6,024 bases of DNA from Bryobacterales bacterium (lineage in GTDB: Bacteria > Acidobacteriota > Terriglobia > Bryobacterales > Bryobacteraceae), in NCBI GenBank assembly GCA_025462985.1, contig JAOAPP010000689.1, positions 1-6,024 of the forward strand. Direction: 5' to 3'. Shown in pieces: positions 1 through 6,024 of the stretch. The notes under the pieces are model-generated. The model searched no databases. It had not been told where the DNA came from and saw only the letters and a list, made by a program, of their open reading frames with translations. Position 1 is the first letter of the stretch. Each line of letters begins with the position of its first letter. The translations under genes and the position numbers were made by a program.

Positions 1-1913
1 ACCGCGGACCGAACCCTCAGTTCTTCAATGCCCACGCGCTGGGAATCAACATGACCACCTTGGTTCCCGATGACTTCCGCCTCTCCGTCTCGAATCCGGG
101 TTTCAGCGTCGGCTGCGGAACCTGCTCGCCGGCACACCTCAACGTGAATACGTTCCAGTTTGCGGACGACGTCGATGTCATTCGCGGTAAGCACCACTTC
201 GGCTTCGGCGCCGAGTACATCCGCACGCAGAACAATCTGTTGACCGGATACCTTCAAAACGGCAGCTTCAGCTTCAACGGCGTCGGCACCAATGACTCAA
301 TGCTCGACTTCCTCACCGGCACCATGAGCGGATTCAGCCAGAGCTTGCCCCAGCAGCCCACAATCCGCATGAGCATCCCCGCCCTCTACGCGCAGGACAC
401 CTTCCATGCCGCCGCTCGACTCACCGTCAATGCCGGTCTGCGCTGGGAACCCATGCTCTGGCCGCAGGATCTGCACCACCGCGGAGCCTCCTTCTCTATG
501 GCCAATTTCGCTGCCGGCATTCACAGCCAGGTGTATCCGAATGCGCCGGCCGGAGCCTTGTACTACGGAGACAAGGGAATCAACGCTTCCTTTACCCAAG
601 ACCGTAAGGCCACCTTTTCGCCTCGTCTCGGTCTCGCCTGGGATCCCAAAGGCGACGGCCGTCAGACGCTTCGAGTGGGAGGCGGCATCATGTACGACGT
701 AGGGCAACTCTACACTGCCCAGCGGCTCACCTCTGACCCGCCCTTTGTCAACGAAATCGACCTCACGACCAGCAACCCGCTCGGCTTCAGCAATCCCTGG
801 ACGACCGGCTACAACTACCCGGGCGGAAATCCGTTTCCTCCCCAGGGCGCCTATTTCCCGCAGTATGCGCTTTGGATCGTTCTGCCGCAAACTGCCCTTC
901 ACCCCACGTCGCTGTACCAGTGGAACGCGAGCTATCAGCGGCAGATCGGCGCAAACTTGTTGGCAACCGCCACCTATATGGGGAACAAAACCTCCCATAT
1001 CTACACGGGACAGGAACTCAATCCAGCCGTTTACAATCCCGCCGTTTGTGCAGCGACAAAAGGTGGCTGCTCCACCAAAACAACCAATCAGCGCAAGGTT
1101 CTCAACATAATGAATCCATCGCAAGGCCAGTATTTCGGCAACCTCGACCTCATCGACGATGGTGCGAATGCAAATTACAACGCTCTGTTGGTATCTATTC
1201 AGGAGCGCTTGAACCGTGGAGTCACGTTCCTCGCAAACTACACCTGGTCACACTGCATCAGCGATCAGGATTTCGGTGGTGATATCGGCGGCCCCGGCTT
1301 CATGAACCCCTACAACCTGCGGCAGGATCGCGGAGATTGCAACTTCGACATACGCCACATCTTCAACGCTTCTGTTGTCGCCACCAGTCCGGTAAAAGGA
1401 AAGGCCTTCTGGTCTCATCTGCTCGGGAACTGGCAGGTTGCGCCCATCATCCGGGCTCTCAGCGGTGTACCGCTGACTGTGACGACCGGCACCGACGCCT
1501 CTCTCACCGGCGTCAATCTGGATCGCCCCAATTACGTCGCTGGTGCGAACCCTTACACAACCAACTGGGGCTCGAACATTCCGCAATACCTGAATCCCGC
1601 AGCCTTCGTCCCGAATACTCCTGGAACCTACGGCAACCTGGGACGTGACGTTCTGCGCGGCCCCGCACAGCTTCAGTTCGATGTGTCCGTAAGTCGCATC
1701 TTCGGCATTCATGAATCCACTCGTCTTGAAGTTCGTGCGGAAGCTTTCAATGTGATCAATCACACCAACTTCATTGCCGCCGCCACCGGCACCGGTATCC
1801 CCGGCATTTCAACTGGCGGCATATCGCTCAGCCGAAGCTCGTCCACCTTCGGCCAAATCACTTCCGCCGGTGATCCCCGCATTTTGCAGTTCGCCATGAA
1901 ACTCTATTTTTGA
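1..1913 (+). CDS. TonB-dependent receptor, Oar/carboxypeptidase-regulatory type, C-terminal part (5' truncated)
   Basis: This is the C-terminal beta-barrel portion of an outer-membrane TonB-dependent receptor, a family that moves ligands across the outer membrane with TonB/ExbBD energy. The reading frame is open from position 3, so the ATG at 51 is internal and not the start. About 636 residues are visible. Family full length is typically 1000-1200, so the signal peptide, CarboxypepD-like domain and plug should lie upstream of the window. Visible support: alternating aromatic/polar barrel strands, the family-like segments SPRLGLAWDP, ANYTWSHCISDQD, NCNFD-like GDCNFDIRHIFNAS, LSGVPLTV and EVRAEAFNVINHTNF, and the ending LQFAMKLYF with a terminal Phe, typical of BAM-assembled barrels. 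Cysteines occur in pairs (codons at 114 and 123, 1047 and 1068, 1254 and 1338), probably in extracellular loops. The ligand cannot be predicted. It is the first visible gene of a tight same-strand cluster. Confidence 0.92.
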   Translation, partial: RGPNPQFFNAHALGINMTTLVPDDFRLSVSNPGFSVGCGTCSPAHLNVNTFQFADDVDVIRGKHHFGFGAEYIRTQNNLLTGYLQNGSFSFNGVGTNDSMLDFLTGTMSGFSQSLPQQPTIRMSIPALYAQDTFHAAARLTVNAGLRWEPMLWPQDLHHRGASFSMANFAAGIHSQVYPNAPAGALYYGDKGINASFTQDRKATFSPRLGLAWDPKGDGRQTLRVGGGIMYDVGQLYTAQRLTSDPPFVNEIDLTTSNPLGFSNPWTTGYNYPGGNPFPPQGAYFPQYALWIVLPQTALHPTSLYQWNASYQRQIGANLLATATYMGNKTSHIYTGQELNPAVYNPAVCAATKGGCSTKTTNQRKVLNIMNPSQGQYFGNLDLIDDGANANYNALLVSIQERLNRGVTFLANYTWSHCISDQDFGGDIGGPGFMNPYNLRQDRGDCNFDIRHIFNASVVATSPVKGKAFWSHLLGNWQVAPIIRALSGVPLTVTTGTDASLTGVNLDRPNYVAGANPYTTNWGSNIPQYLNPAAFVPNTPGTYGNLGRDVLRGPAQLQFDVSVSRIFGIHESTRLEVRAEAFNVINHTNFIAAATGTGIPGISTGGISLSRSSSTFGQITSAGDPRILQFAMKLYF

Positions 1914-1916
1914 GGA
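1911..1916 (+). promoter_or_regulatory. Ribosome binding site of the cupin gene, overlapping the receptor stop codon
   Basis: The bases TGAGGA contain the receptor stop codon TGA (1911-1913) and a GAGGA Shine-Dalgarno-like core (1912-1916), only 3-4 bases before the ATG at 1920. The spacing is short. The overlap suggests that ribosomes finishing the receptor feed initiation of the cupin, which is inference. Confidence 0.55.
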
Positions 1917-1919
1917 ACT

Positions 1920-1985
1920 ATGACGCCCTCCCGACGAGAACTCAGCCTGCTTCTGCCTGCTGTCTTTGCAGCGCTTGCCGAAGCC
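1920..1985 (+). other. Predicted Tat-like signal peptide of the cupin
   Basis: Residues 1-22 show a polar start with consecutive arginines (S4-R5-R6-E7-L8), a leucine/alanine-rich core and a plausible A-x-A cleavage site at A20-E21-A22. The Tat consensus is S/T-R-R-x-F-L-K. Here Leu replaces Phe and the Lys is missing, so a Sec signal is also possible. Confidence 0.6.
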
Positions 1986-2348
1986 AAAGAACCCGTGCTT
2001 GCTTCCAGGTGCTACGCCTATGACGCTCTGCCTGAGAAGACGAATCCTGAGAACAAGAATGAAATGAGGCAGGTCTTCGAAGCCGCTACACATAAAGGCG
2101 TCGAGGTCGATCTGCACATCACAAAGCTGGCGCCCGGGCAGATGCCTCATCCCGAGCATCACCATCCTCACGAGGAGATCGTCCTGCTTCATAGCGGAAC
2201 CCTCGAAGTGACAATCTCGGGAAGGACGACTACGCTCGGCCCCGGATCGGTCGTCGTCGTCGCTTCAGAGGAGCCGCATCACTGGAAGAACCCAGGCCAG
2301 TCTCCGTGCGAGTACTTCGTCATCGCGGTGGGAAAAGCCGAAACTTAG
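1920..2348 (+). CDS. Cupin-domain protein with twin-arginine-like signal peptide
   Basis: A 142-residue single-domain cupin, a small beta-barrel that usually binds a divalent metal. Cupin motif 1 is visible at residues 72-93: PG, then a His-rich run with H80 and H82 as the HxH pair, E86 exactly where the metal-ligand Glu is expected, and G93. Motif 2 spans residues 106-124 (LGPGS, then H120-x3-N124), completing the usual 3-His/1-Glu metal site. The N-terminus has S4-R5-R6-E7-L8, a hydrophobic stretch to about residue 19 and an A20-E21-A22 cleavage-type site, so export by Tat is likely, though the twin-arginine motif is not perfect. The start is fixed: the only upstream in-frame codons are GGA and ACT after the receptor stop. 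It lies 6 bp from the receptor and 36 bp from the Fe-S subunit. Cupins range from dioxygenases and isomerases to binding proteins, so activity cannot be named. C31 just after the signal is not part of a lipobox. Confidence 0.88.
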   Translation: MTPSRRELSLLLPAVFAALAEAKEPVLASRCYAYDALPEKTNPENKNEMRQVFEAATHKGVEVDLHITKLAPGQMPHPEHHHPHEEIVLLHSGTLEVTISGRTTTLGPGSVVVVASEEPHHWKNPGQSPCEYFVIAVGKAET

Positions 2349-2384
2349 TAGCCGTAGGATTACACTTGTTTCTGAGTAACTCCG

Positions 2385-2852
2385 ATGATTCAACTCAAAG
2401 TGAATGGTGCAGCCAAACAGTACGAAGGTGACGGCGAGATGCCACTTCTCTGGTTCATTCGCGACCACCTCCAGCTCACCGGCTCAAAGTTCGGCTGTGG
2501 CATGGGCCTTTGTGGCGCTTGCACCGTCCACGTCAATGGCGAGGCCGTTCGCAGCTGTCTCACCCCCATGAGTGCCGTTGGCGGAAAAGAGGTCACCACT
2601 ATCGAAGGCCTCAGTGCGCACGGCGATCATCCAGTGCAGAAGGCCTGGGAGCACGTCCAGGTGCCCCAATGTGGCTACTGCCAAAGCGGCCAGATCATGC
2701 AGGCCGCTGCGCTGCTTAAGCAAAAGCCCAAACCTACCGATCGCGACATCGAGGCCGCCATGTCGGGCAACATCTGCCGCTGCGGCACGTATCAGCGGAT
2801 CCGCGAGGCCGTCAAAATCGCATCAGGTCAGAAACGGACAGTGACCGCATGA
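2385..2852 (+). CDS. IorA-like (2Fe-2S)-binding small subunit of a molybdenum hydroxylase
   Basis: This is the electron-transfer subunit of a xanthine-oxidase-family molybdenum hydroxylase. It carries electrons from the molybdopterin centre of the partner subunit through two [2Fe-2S] clusters. At 155 residues it matches the small subunit of isoquinoline 1-oxidoreductase type (about 150). All eight cluster cysteines are present: plant-ferredoxin-type C38, C43, C46, C58 (C-x4-C-x2-C-x11-C) in the N-terminal half, and C96, C99, C131, C133 (C-x2-C-x31-C-x-C) in the helical C-terminal half. The segment [11 protein letters not shown] (95-105) resembles IorA-type subunits more than the C-G-F-C-T-P-G form of classical xanthine dehydrogenases. 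No signal peptide is seen. The start is set by an in-frame TGA at 2373. A weak GAG at 2374-2376 may serve as ribosome site. The gene ends in an ATGA overlap with the large subunit, as expected for stoichiometric partners. Family assignment is firm; substrate is not known. Confidence 0.94.
   Translation: MIQLKVNGAAKQYEGDGEMPLLWFIRDHLQLTGSKFGCGMGLCGACTVHVNGEAVRSCLTPMSAVGGKEVTTIEGLSAHGDHPVQKAWEHVQVPQCGYCQSGQIMQAAALLKQKPKPTDRDIEAAMSGNICRCGTYQRIREAVKIASGQKRTVTA
2849..2852 (+). other. ATGA start/stop overlap coupling the two hydroxylase subunits
   Basis: The large-subunit ATG (2849-2851) overlaps the small-subunit TGA (2850-2852). No strong Shine-Dalgarno sequence precedes this ATG, so translation probably depends on termination-reinitiation. 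The overlap is seen directly; the coupling is inference. Confidence 0.85.
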
Positions 2853-2947
2853 GCAACCGTATTCAACCCGCCTCTCGCCGCGACTTTCTTACCGGCCTCT
2901 TCTCCGCTGGCGCTCTCATTCTCGGTGCGCGACTCGTTCCGGCCGAA
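2849..2947 (+). other. Twin-arginine (Tat) signal region of the large subunit
   Basis: Residues 9-15 read S-R-R-D-F-L-T, a near-perfect Tat motif, followed by a hydrophobic stretch (L17 to about V30) and P31-A32-E33. The cleavage point is unclear and the end given here is approximate. Tat export fits a cofactor-loaded protein that folds in the cytoplasm before transport. Confidence 0.85.
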
Positions 2948-5104
2948 CAGATCACCGCTGCCTCTGATGTGAAGGACGCCACGTGGAATCCCAACATCTG
3001 GATCGGCATCAACAGCGACGGTTCCGTTCTCATCGTCACTCACCGCGCCGAAATGGGTACCGGTATCCGCACGACGCTTCCCATGATTCTTGCGGACGAA
3101 CTCGAAGCAGACTGGGCCCGTGTTCGCTTGCAACAGGCCATCGGCTCCGACAAGTATGGCTCTGAAGACACGGATGGCTCCTGCTCCATTCGCGATTTCT
3201 ACGACACCATGCGTGAAGCAGGCGCCACCGCGCGCGCCATGCTCGTCAACGCTGCTGCGGCCCAATGGAACGTGCCGCTTGATGAATGCGGTGCGCACAA
3301 CCACGAAGTCCTGCACAAGAAGTCGGGCCGCAAACTCGGCTATGGCGAACTGGCGGCAGCAGCCGCCAAACAGCCGATGCCTCACAACAGCACCATTCAG
3401 TTGAAAAAGCCTAGTGAATTCCGCTACATCGGCAAAGGCGTTCCCAGCTATGACCTGAAGGATATGTGCACGGGCCGTGCCGTCTACGGCTTCGATGCGC
3501 ACCTGCCCGACATGGTCTATGCGGCGATCGAGCGCGCGCCCGTCCTCGGGGGCACTCTCAAATCCTTCGACGACGCGCAAGCCAAAAGCGTCAAGGGCGT
3601 TCAACAAACTGTCGTCATCGAATCGGCGAAACCACCCTACGGCTTCCAGGCTCTCGGCGGCATCGCGGTCATCGCCGATAACACCTGGGCTGCGTCGCAA
3701 GGCCGCAAGAAGCTGAAGGTCGAGTGGGAATCCGGCGCGAACGCCATCTTCCAAACCGACACCTACAAACGCGATCTCATCCAAACTGCTCAAAAGCCGC
3801 AGAAAGTCGTTCGAAAAGCAGGTGACGTAGAACAAGGTCTAAAAGGCGCAGCGAAGGTCCTTGAGGCCACCTATTACACGCCTTTGCTTGCGCACGCCCC
3901 CATGGAACCCCCGGCCGCGCTCGCGATCTGGCGCGATGGTAAAGTGGAAGCCTGGACCGCAACCCAGAGCCCTCAGGACGTACAAAAAACCGTGGCGCAG
4001 GCGGTCGGCATCAAGCCCGAAGACGTCATCTGTCACGTCACGCTTCTCGGCGGCGCGTTTGGCCGCAAATCGAAGCCCGACTATGTCGCCGAAGCCGCCA
4101 TCCTTTCGAAGAAGGTAGGCAAGCCCGTCAAGATCGCCTGGACCCGCGAAGAGGATATCCGCTTCGATTTCTATCACTCCACGTCAGCCATGTATTTCAA
4201 GGCTGGCCTGGACGCCTCCGGAAAGCCCGTCTCTTGGCTGCAGCGTTCCGTCTTCCCTCCAATCGGCTCTACATTCGACGGCAAGTCGGAGTACGGCGAC
4301 GATGGCGAGATGTCGATGGGTTGGATCGACGTGCCCTTCGATGTTCCAAACTTCCGAGCCGAGAATGGCCCGGCCAAGGCGCACGTCCGCATCGGCTGGC
4401 TGCGATCTGTGGCGAACGTGTACCACGCCTTCGGCGTGCAGTGCTTCATAGATGAACTGGCCCACGCCGCCGGAAAGGATCCGGTCGAGTATTGGCTCGA
4501 GTCTCTCGGCCCTGCCCGCAAACTCGACTTCAAAGGGCAAGCCGAAAAATTCGCCAACTACGGCAAACCGCTCAACGAGTACCCTTACGACACCGCGCGC
4601 CTCCGCCGTGTTGCTGAAGTGGCTGCCGAACGTTCCGGTTGGGCCAACAAGCGCACCGCCAAACGCGCGGTCGGTTTCGCCGCTCATCGCAGCTTCCTGA
4701 GCTATGTGGCGGCCGTTGTGGAAGTCGACATCGACTCGGGCGGAAAAGTGCGGATTCCACGCGTGGACATTGCCGTTGATTGTGGACCCGTAATCAATCC
4801 CGATCGTGTGAAGGCGCAGTTCGAAGGGGCTTCCGTGTTCGGAACAAGCGTTGCTTTGTTCGGGGAAATCACCGCGTCCGATGGTCGCATCGACCAGGGC
4901 AACTTCAACAACTATCCGGTAGCTCGCTTAAACGAAGCGCCCCTCGAAACGCACGTGCACCTCATCGCCAATGACGATGCTCTTCCAACTGGAACCGGTG
5001 AGCCAGGCGTTCCGCCCATGTCGCCGGCCATCTACAACGCAGTTTTCGCGGCCACCGGCAAGCGTTTCCGCGAGCTTCCGCTTCGTAAGCAAAAGTTGGT
5101 GTAA
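2849..5104 (+). CDS. IorB-like molybdopterin-binding large subunit, xanthine dehydrogenase family, Tat-exported
   Basis: Catalytic subunit of a molybdenum hydroxylase, which adds water-derived oxygen to a C-H bond of an N-heteroaromatic or aldehyde substrate. At 751 residues it is the size of IorB-type subunits. Order: a Tat signal (S9-R10-R11-D12-F13-L14-T15, then a hydrophobic core), a family-specific N-terminal region resembling part of the cofactor domain ([28 protein letters not shown]), the a/b hammerhead-like domain from about residue 208 ([20 protein letters not shown]), then the molybdopterin-binding domains. Cofactor-site motifs are HAPMEPP (349-355), GGAFGRK (401-407), [27 protein letters not shown], and near the C-terminus [11 protein letters not shown] with E718 as the expected catalytic Glu. 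The ending FRELPL is also family-typical. The signal implies periplasmic action, with the leaderless Fe-S subunit co-exported. No cytochrome or flavin subunit follows. Isoquinoline oxidation is only one possibility among related activities. Confidence 0.93.
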   Translation: MSNRIQPASRRDFLTGLFSAGALILGARLVPAEQITAASDVKDATWNPNIWIGINSDGSVLIVTHRAEMGTGIRTTLPMILADELEADWARVRLQQAIGSDKYGSEDTDGSCSIRDFYDTMREAGATARAMLVNAAAAQWNVPLDECGAHNHEVLHKKSGRKLGYGELAAAAAKQPMPHNSTIQLKKPSEFRYIGKGVPSYDLKDMCTGRAVYGFDAHLPDMVYAAIERAPVLGGTLKSFDDAQAKSVKGVQQTVVIESAKPPYGFQALGGIAVIADNTWAASQGRKKLKVEWESGANAIFQTDTYKRDLIQTAQKPQKVVRKAGDVEQGLKGAAKVLEATYYTPLLAHAPMEPPAALAIWRDGKVEAWTATQSPQDVQKTVAQAVGIKPEDVICHVTLLGGAFGRKSKPDYVAEAAILSKKVGKPVKIAWTREEDIRFDFYHSTSAMYFKAGLDASGKPVSWLQRSVFPPIGSTFDGKSEYGDDGEMSMGWIDVPFDVPNFRAENGPAKAHVRIGWLRSVANVYHAFGVQCFIDELAHAAGKDPVEYWLESLGPARKLDFKGQAEKFANYGKPLNEYPYDTARLRRVAEVAAERSGWANKRTAKRAVGFAAHRSFLSYVAAVVEVDIDSGGKVRIPRVDIAVDCGPVINPDRVKAQFEGASVFGTSVALFGEITASDGRIDQGNFNNYPVARLNEAPLETHVHLIANDDALPTGTGEPGVPPMSPAIYNAVFAATGKRFRELPLRKQKLV

Positions 5105-5106
5105 AT

Positions 5107-5823
5107 TCAGCTCAAGAAAAACGCCAGCGCTTCTTCTTTCATCTGAGGAGGAATCGCGTGCGGTCCTTCGAACTCGCGATAGGTAACCGGCAACTCGTGA
5201 CTCTGCAGGGCGCGGACCACTCTACGGCTGCATGGGTCGATCGGAAGCACCTCGTCGCGCGTTCCGTGCGATATGAAAATTCGTGGCTGATCTTCAATCC
5301 GCACCGGCGCCATAAAACCAGGTGAAAACGCCAGAATGTACCGGAAGAGGAATCCGTTGCTCAAGCCGAGTGACAAAGCATAAGAAGCGCCATCGGAAAA
5401 CCCGCCCAGCGCGATCCGTTCCGGTTCGATTGTGTACCGCGAAAATACCTGCTCCAGACATTCATCAATGAAGTTGACATCCGGTCCGTACCGCGCATCC
5501 GAAATGATGTCCCAGGATGATTTGCGCGATTCCGGCGCTAGCAGAATCACTTTGGCCCCATCGGCGTAGTAGTTGAGTAATCCGATTCCCTGTTCCGCAT
5601 TGCCGCCCGCTCCATGCAGCATAACCGCAAGCGCGGCCGCCTGCCCAACTGCCGTTTCGGGAACATACAACAGTGCTTCACGCTTTTCCCGGATCCGCAG
5701 ATGCTGCACTCCTGCCGCGCCGGCCTCCCGCGGCGCTCCCGGCCTGGCCTTCAGACAAGCAATGGGGTTAGCCTCGGTTCGTGTTGAGGTTGGCATCGTC
5801 TCTTCCATTCCATAGACGCGCAT
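5107..5823 (-). CDS. Alpha/beta-hydrolase, phospholipase/carboxylesterase-like serine esterase
   Basis: A cytoplasmic-type serine hydrolase of 238 residues, with no signal peptide or membrane segment. Fold landmarks are in order: strand plus oxyanion loop VMLHGAGG (67-74), nucleophile elbow G141-F142-S143-D144-G145, acid D190 in SHGTRDEVLPID, and catalytic H222 in EGPHAIPP. The arrangement matches the carboxylesterase/phospholipase family (acyl-ester hydrolysis), but the substrate is unknown. The start is uncertain. Met1 (5823) has a GGAG only 2 bases upstream, too close to be ideal. Met10 (codon 5796-5794) has GGAAGAG 3 bases upstream and would give 229 residues; the first 35-40 residues look poorly structured and do not decide it. 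It is convergent with the large hydroxylase subunit (2 bp between stops) and divergent from the methyltransferase-like gene, so it is its own transcription unit and may be unrelated to the oxidation cluster. Confidence 0.88.
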   Translation of the reverse strand: MRVYGMEETMPTSTRTEANPIACLKARPGAPREAGAAGVQHLRIREKREALLYVPETAVGQAAALAVMLHGAGGNAEQGIGLLNYYADGAKVILLAPESRKSSWDIISDARYGPDVNFIDECLEQVFSRYTIEPERIALGGFSDGASYALSLGLSNGFLFRYILAFSPGFMAPVRIEDQPRIFISHGTRDEVLPIDPCSRRVVRALQSHELPVTYREFEGPHAIPPQMKEEALAFFLS

Positions 5824-5917
5824 TGCTCCGACCAGACTGCTGGGAGACGTACCTGACCGGGCAATGCCGCCCCGTAGTTTTCGATTATCCTTCTTCTAGG
5901 ATTCGAAGGAGAACGTT
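5824..5917. promoter_or_regulatory. Divergent intergenic region between hydrolase and methyltransferase-like gene
   Basis: These 94 bases are the only non-coding stretch that must carry promoters for both outward-facing genes. No convincing -35/-10 pair was found on either strand. GATTAT at 5883-5888 is a weak -10 candidate for the plus-strand gene without a good partner -35. The promoter role is inferred from gene orientation only. Confidence 0.45.
5906..5911 (+). promoter_or_regulatory. Strong ribosome binding site for the gene starting at 5918
   Basis: AAGGAG lies 6 bases before the ATG at 5918, a close match to the consensus Shine-Dalgarno at normal spacing. It is the best ribosome site in the window and is the main reason for calling the start of this edge-truncated gene. 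Confidence 0.8.
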
Positions 5918-6024
5918 ATGAGTACGCAGACCGCCAGTGTCGAATCTCAACAGCTGAAAGATGGACTTCGCACCACCTGGATGGCCGGTGATTTCGGACA
6001 GATTGCACAACAAACGCGCTTAAA
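5918..6024 (+). CDS. Probable class I SAM-dependent methyltransferase, N-terminal fragment (3' truncated by window)
   Basis: An open frame begins at ATG 5918 behind AAGGAG and continues without a stop through the last base, giving 35 complete codons. The residues include QQLKDGLRTTWMAGDFGQIA (positions 11-30). The LK-x3-R-x-TW-x-AGDFG-x-IA pattern resembles the N-terminal helix region of UbiE-like class I methyltransferases, which precedes the SAM-binding motif. That motif (E/DxGxGxG) would lie right of the window, so the catalytic domain itself is not seen. The gene is divergent from the hydrolase. Presence of a coding start is well supported; the product name rests on remembered family resemblance over a short stretch and is moderate. 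Confidence 0.65.
   Translation, partial: MSTQTASVESQQLKDGLRTTWMAGDFGQIAQQTRL

Noticed and set aside
51..53. ATG at 51 as the true start of the receptor
   Set aside because: The frame is open upstream to the window edge, there is no ribosome site, and the protein from 51 would lack signal peptide and plug; it is internal.
297..1124. Minus-strand open frame (275 codons) opposite the receptor
   Set aside because: It lies fully inside the receptor coding region, has low-complexity Gly/Arg/Val-rich content and no family resemblance; judged a shadow frame.
2249..2261. GTC trinucleotide run in the cupin gene
   Set aside because: Only about four units, encoding a valine stretch in a cupin beta-strand; no sign of a functional repeat or slippage locus.
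2349..2384. Terminator or internal promoter in the 36-bp gap before the Fe-S subunit gene
   Set aside because: No stem-loop with T-run and no -35/-10 pair with acceptable match and spacing was found; the gap is read as an intra-operon spacer.
2828..3835. Long minus-strand open frame (335 codons) opposite the start of the large subunit
   Set aside because: It overlaps a confidently identified molybdenum-hydroxylase gene with intact motifs; its translation shows no recognisable domain, and such antisense frames arise from codon bias in GC-rich genes.
5105..5130. T-run on the minus strand (GCGTTTTTC) as a terminator near the convergent stops
   Set aside because: It lies inside the hydrolase coding region and the upstream CGC-TG-GCG cannot form a stable hairpin.
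5860..5876. Palindrome-like GC-rich segment (GGGC...GCCC on the minus strand) in the divergent region
   Set aside because: Only 4 bp of perfect pairing with a mismatch outside; expected by chance in GC-rich DNA, so not called an operator.

Overview
The window looks like chromosomal DNA of an Acidobacteriota bacterium (Terriglobia-like). This is inferred from family flavour, not from a phylogenetic marker. The first gene is a large Oar/CarboxypepD-type TonB-dependent receptor of the kind greatly expanded in that phylum. The following Tat-signal cupin and the IorA/IorB-type molybdenum hydroxylase pair also resemble acidobacterial accessory genes. Coding density is high, and no tRNA, rRNA, CRISPR array, insertion sequence or phage gene is visible.

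Layout. Positions 1-1913 (+) hold the C-terminal part of the receptor, whose N-terminus lies left of the window. Next come a small secreted cupin (1920-2348, +), an IorA-like [2Fe-2S] subunit (2385-2852, +) and an IorB-like molybdopterin-binding subunit (2849-5104, +). These four genes run in one direction with gaps of 6 bp, 36 bp and a 4-bp ATGA overlap, and no terminator-like hairpin is seen between them, so they probably form one transcript. An alpha/beta hydrolase on the minus strand (5107-5823) meets the end of the large subunit tail to tail with only 2 bp between stop codons. After a 94-bp divergent intergenic region, a new plus-strand gene starts at 5918 behind a good ribosome binding site. 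Its 35 visible residues resemble the N-terminus of a class I SAM-dependent methyltransferase, and it runs off the right edge.

Working model (inference). The receptor takes up an unknown ligand across the outer membrane. The molybdenum hydroxylase, exported by the Tat system through the signal on its large subunit with the small Fe-S subunit carried along, oxidises an N-heteroaromatic or aldehyde-type substrate in the periplasm. The cupin, which also carries a twin-arginine-like signal, acts in the same compartment. No electron-acceptor subunit and no XdhC/CoxI-type maturation factor is visible. The hydrolase and methyltransferase are oriented as separate units and need not belong to this pathway.

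No clearly new system is evident. The most noteworthy point is the grouping of an outer-membrane receptor with two predicted Tat-exported products in one tight operon.
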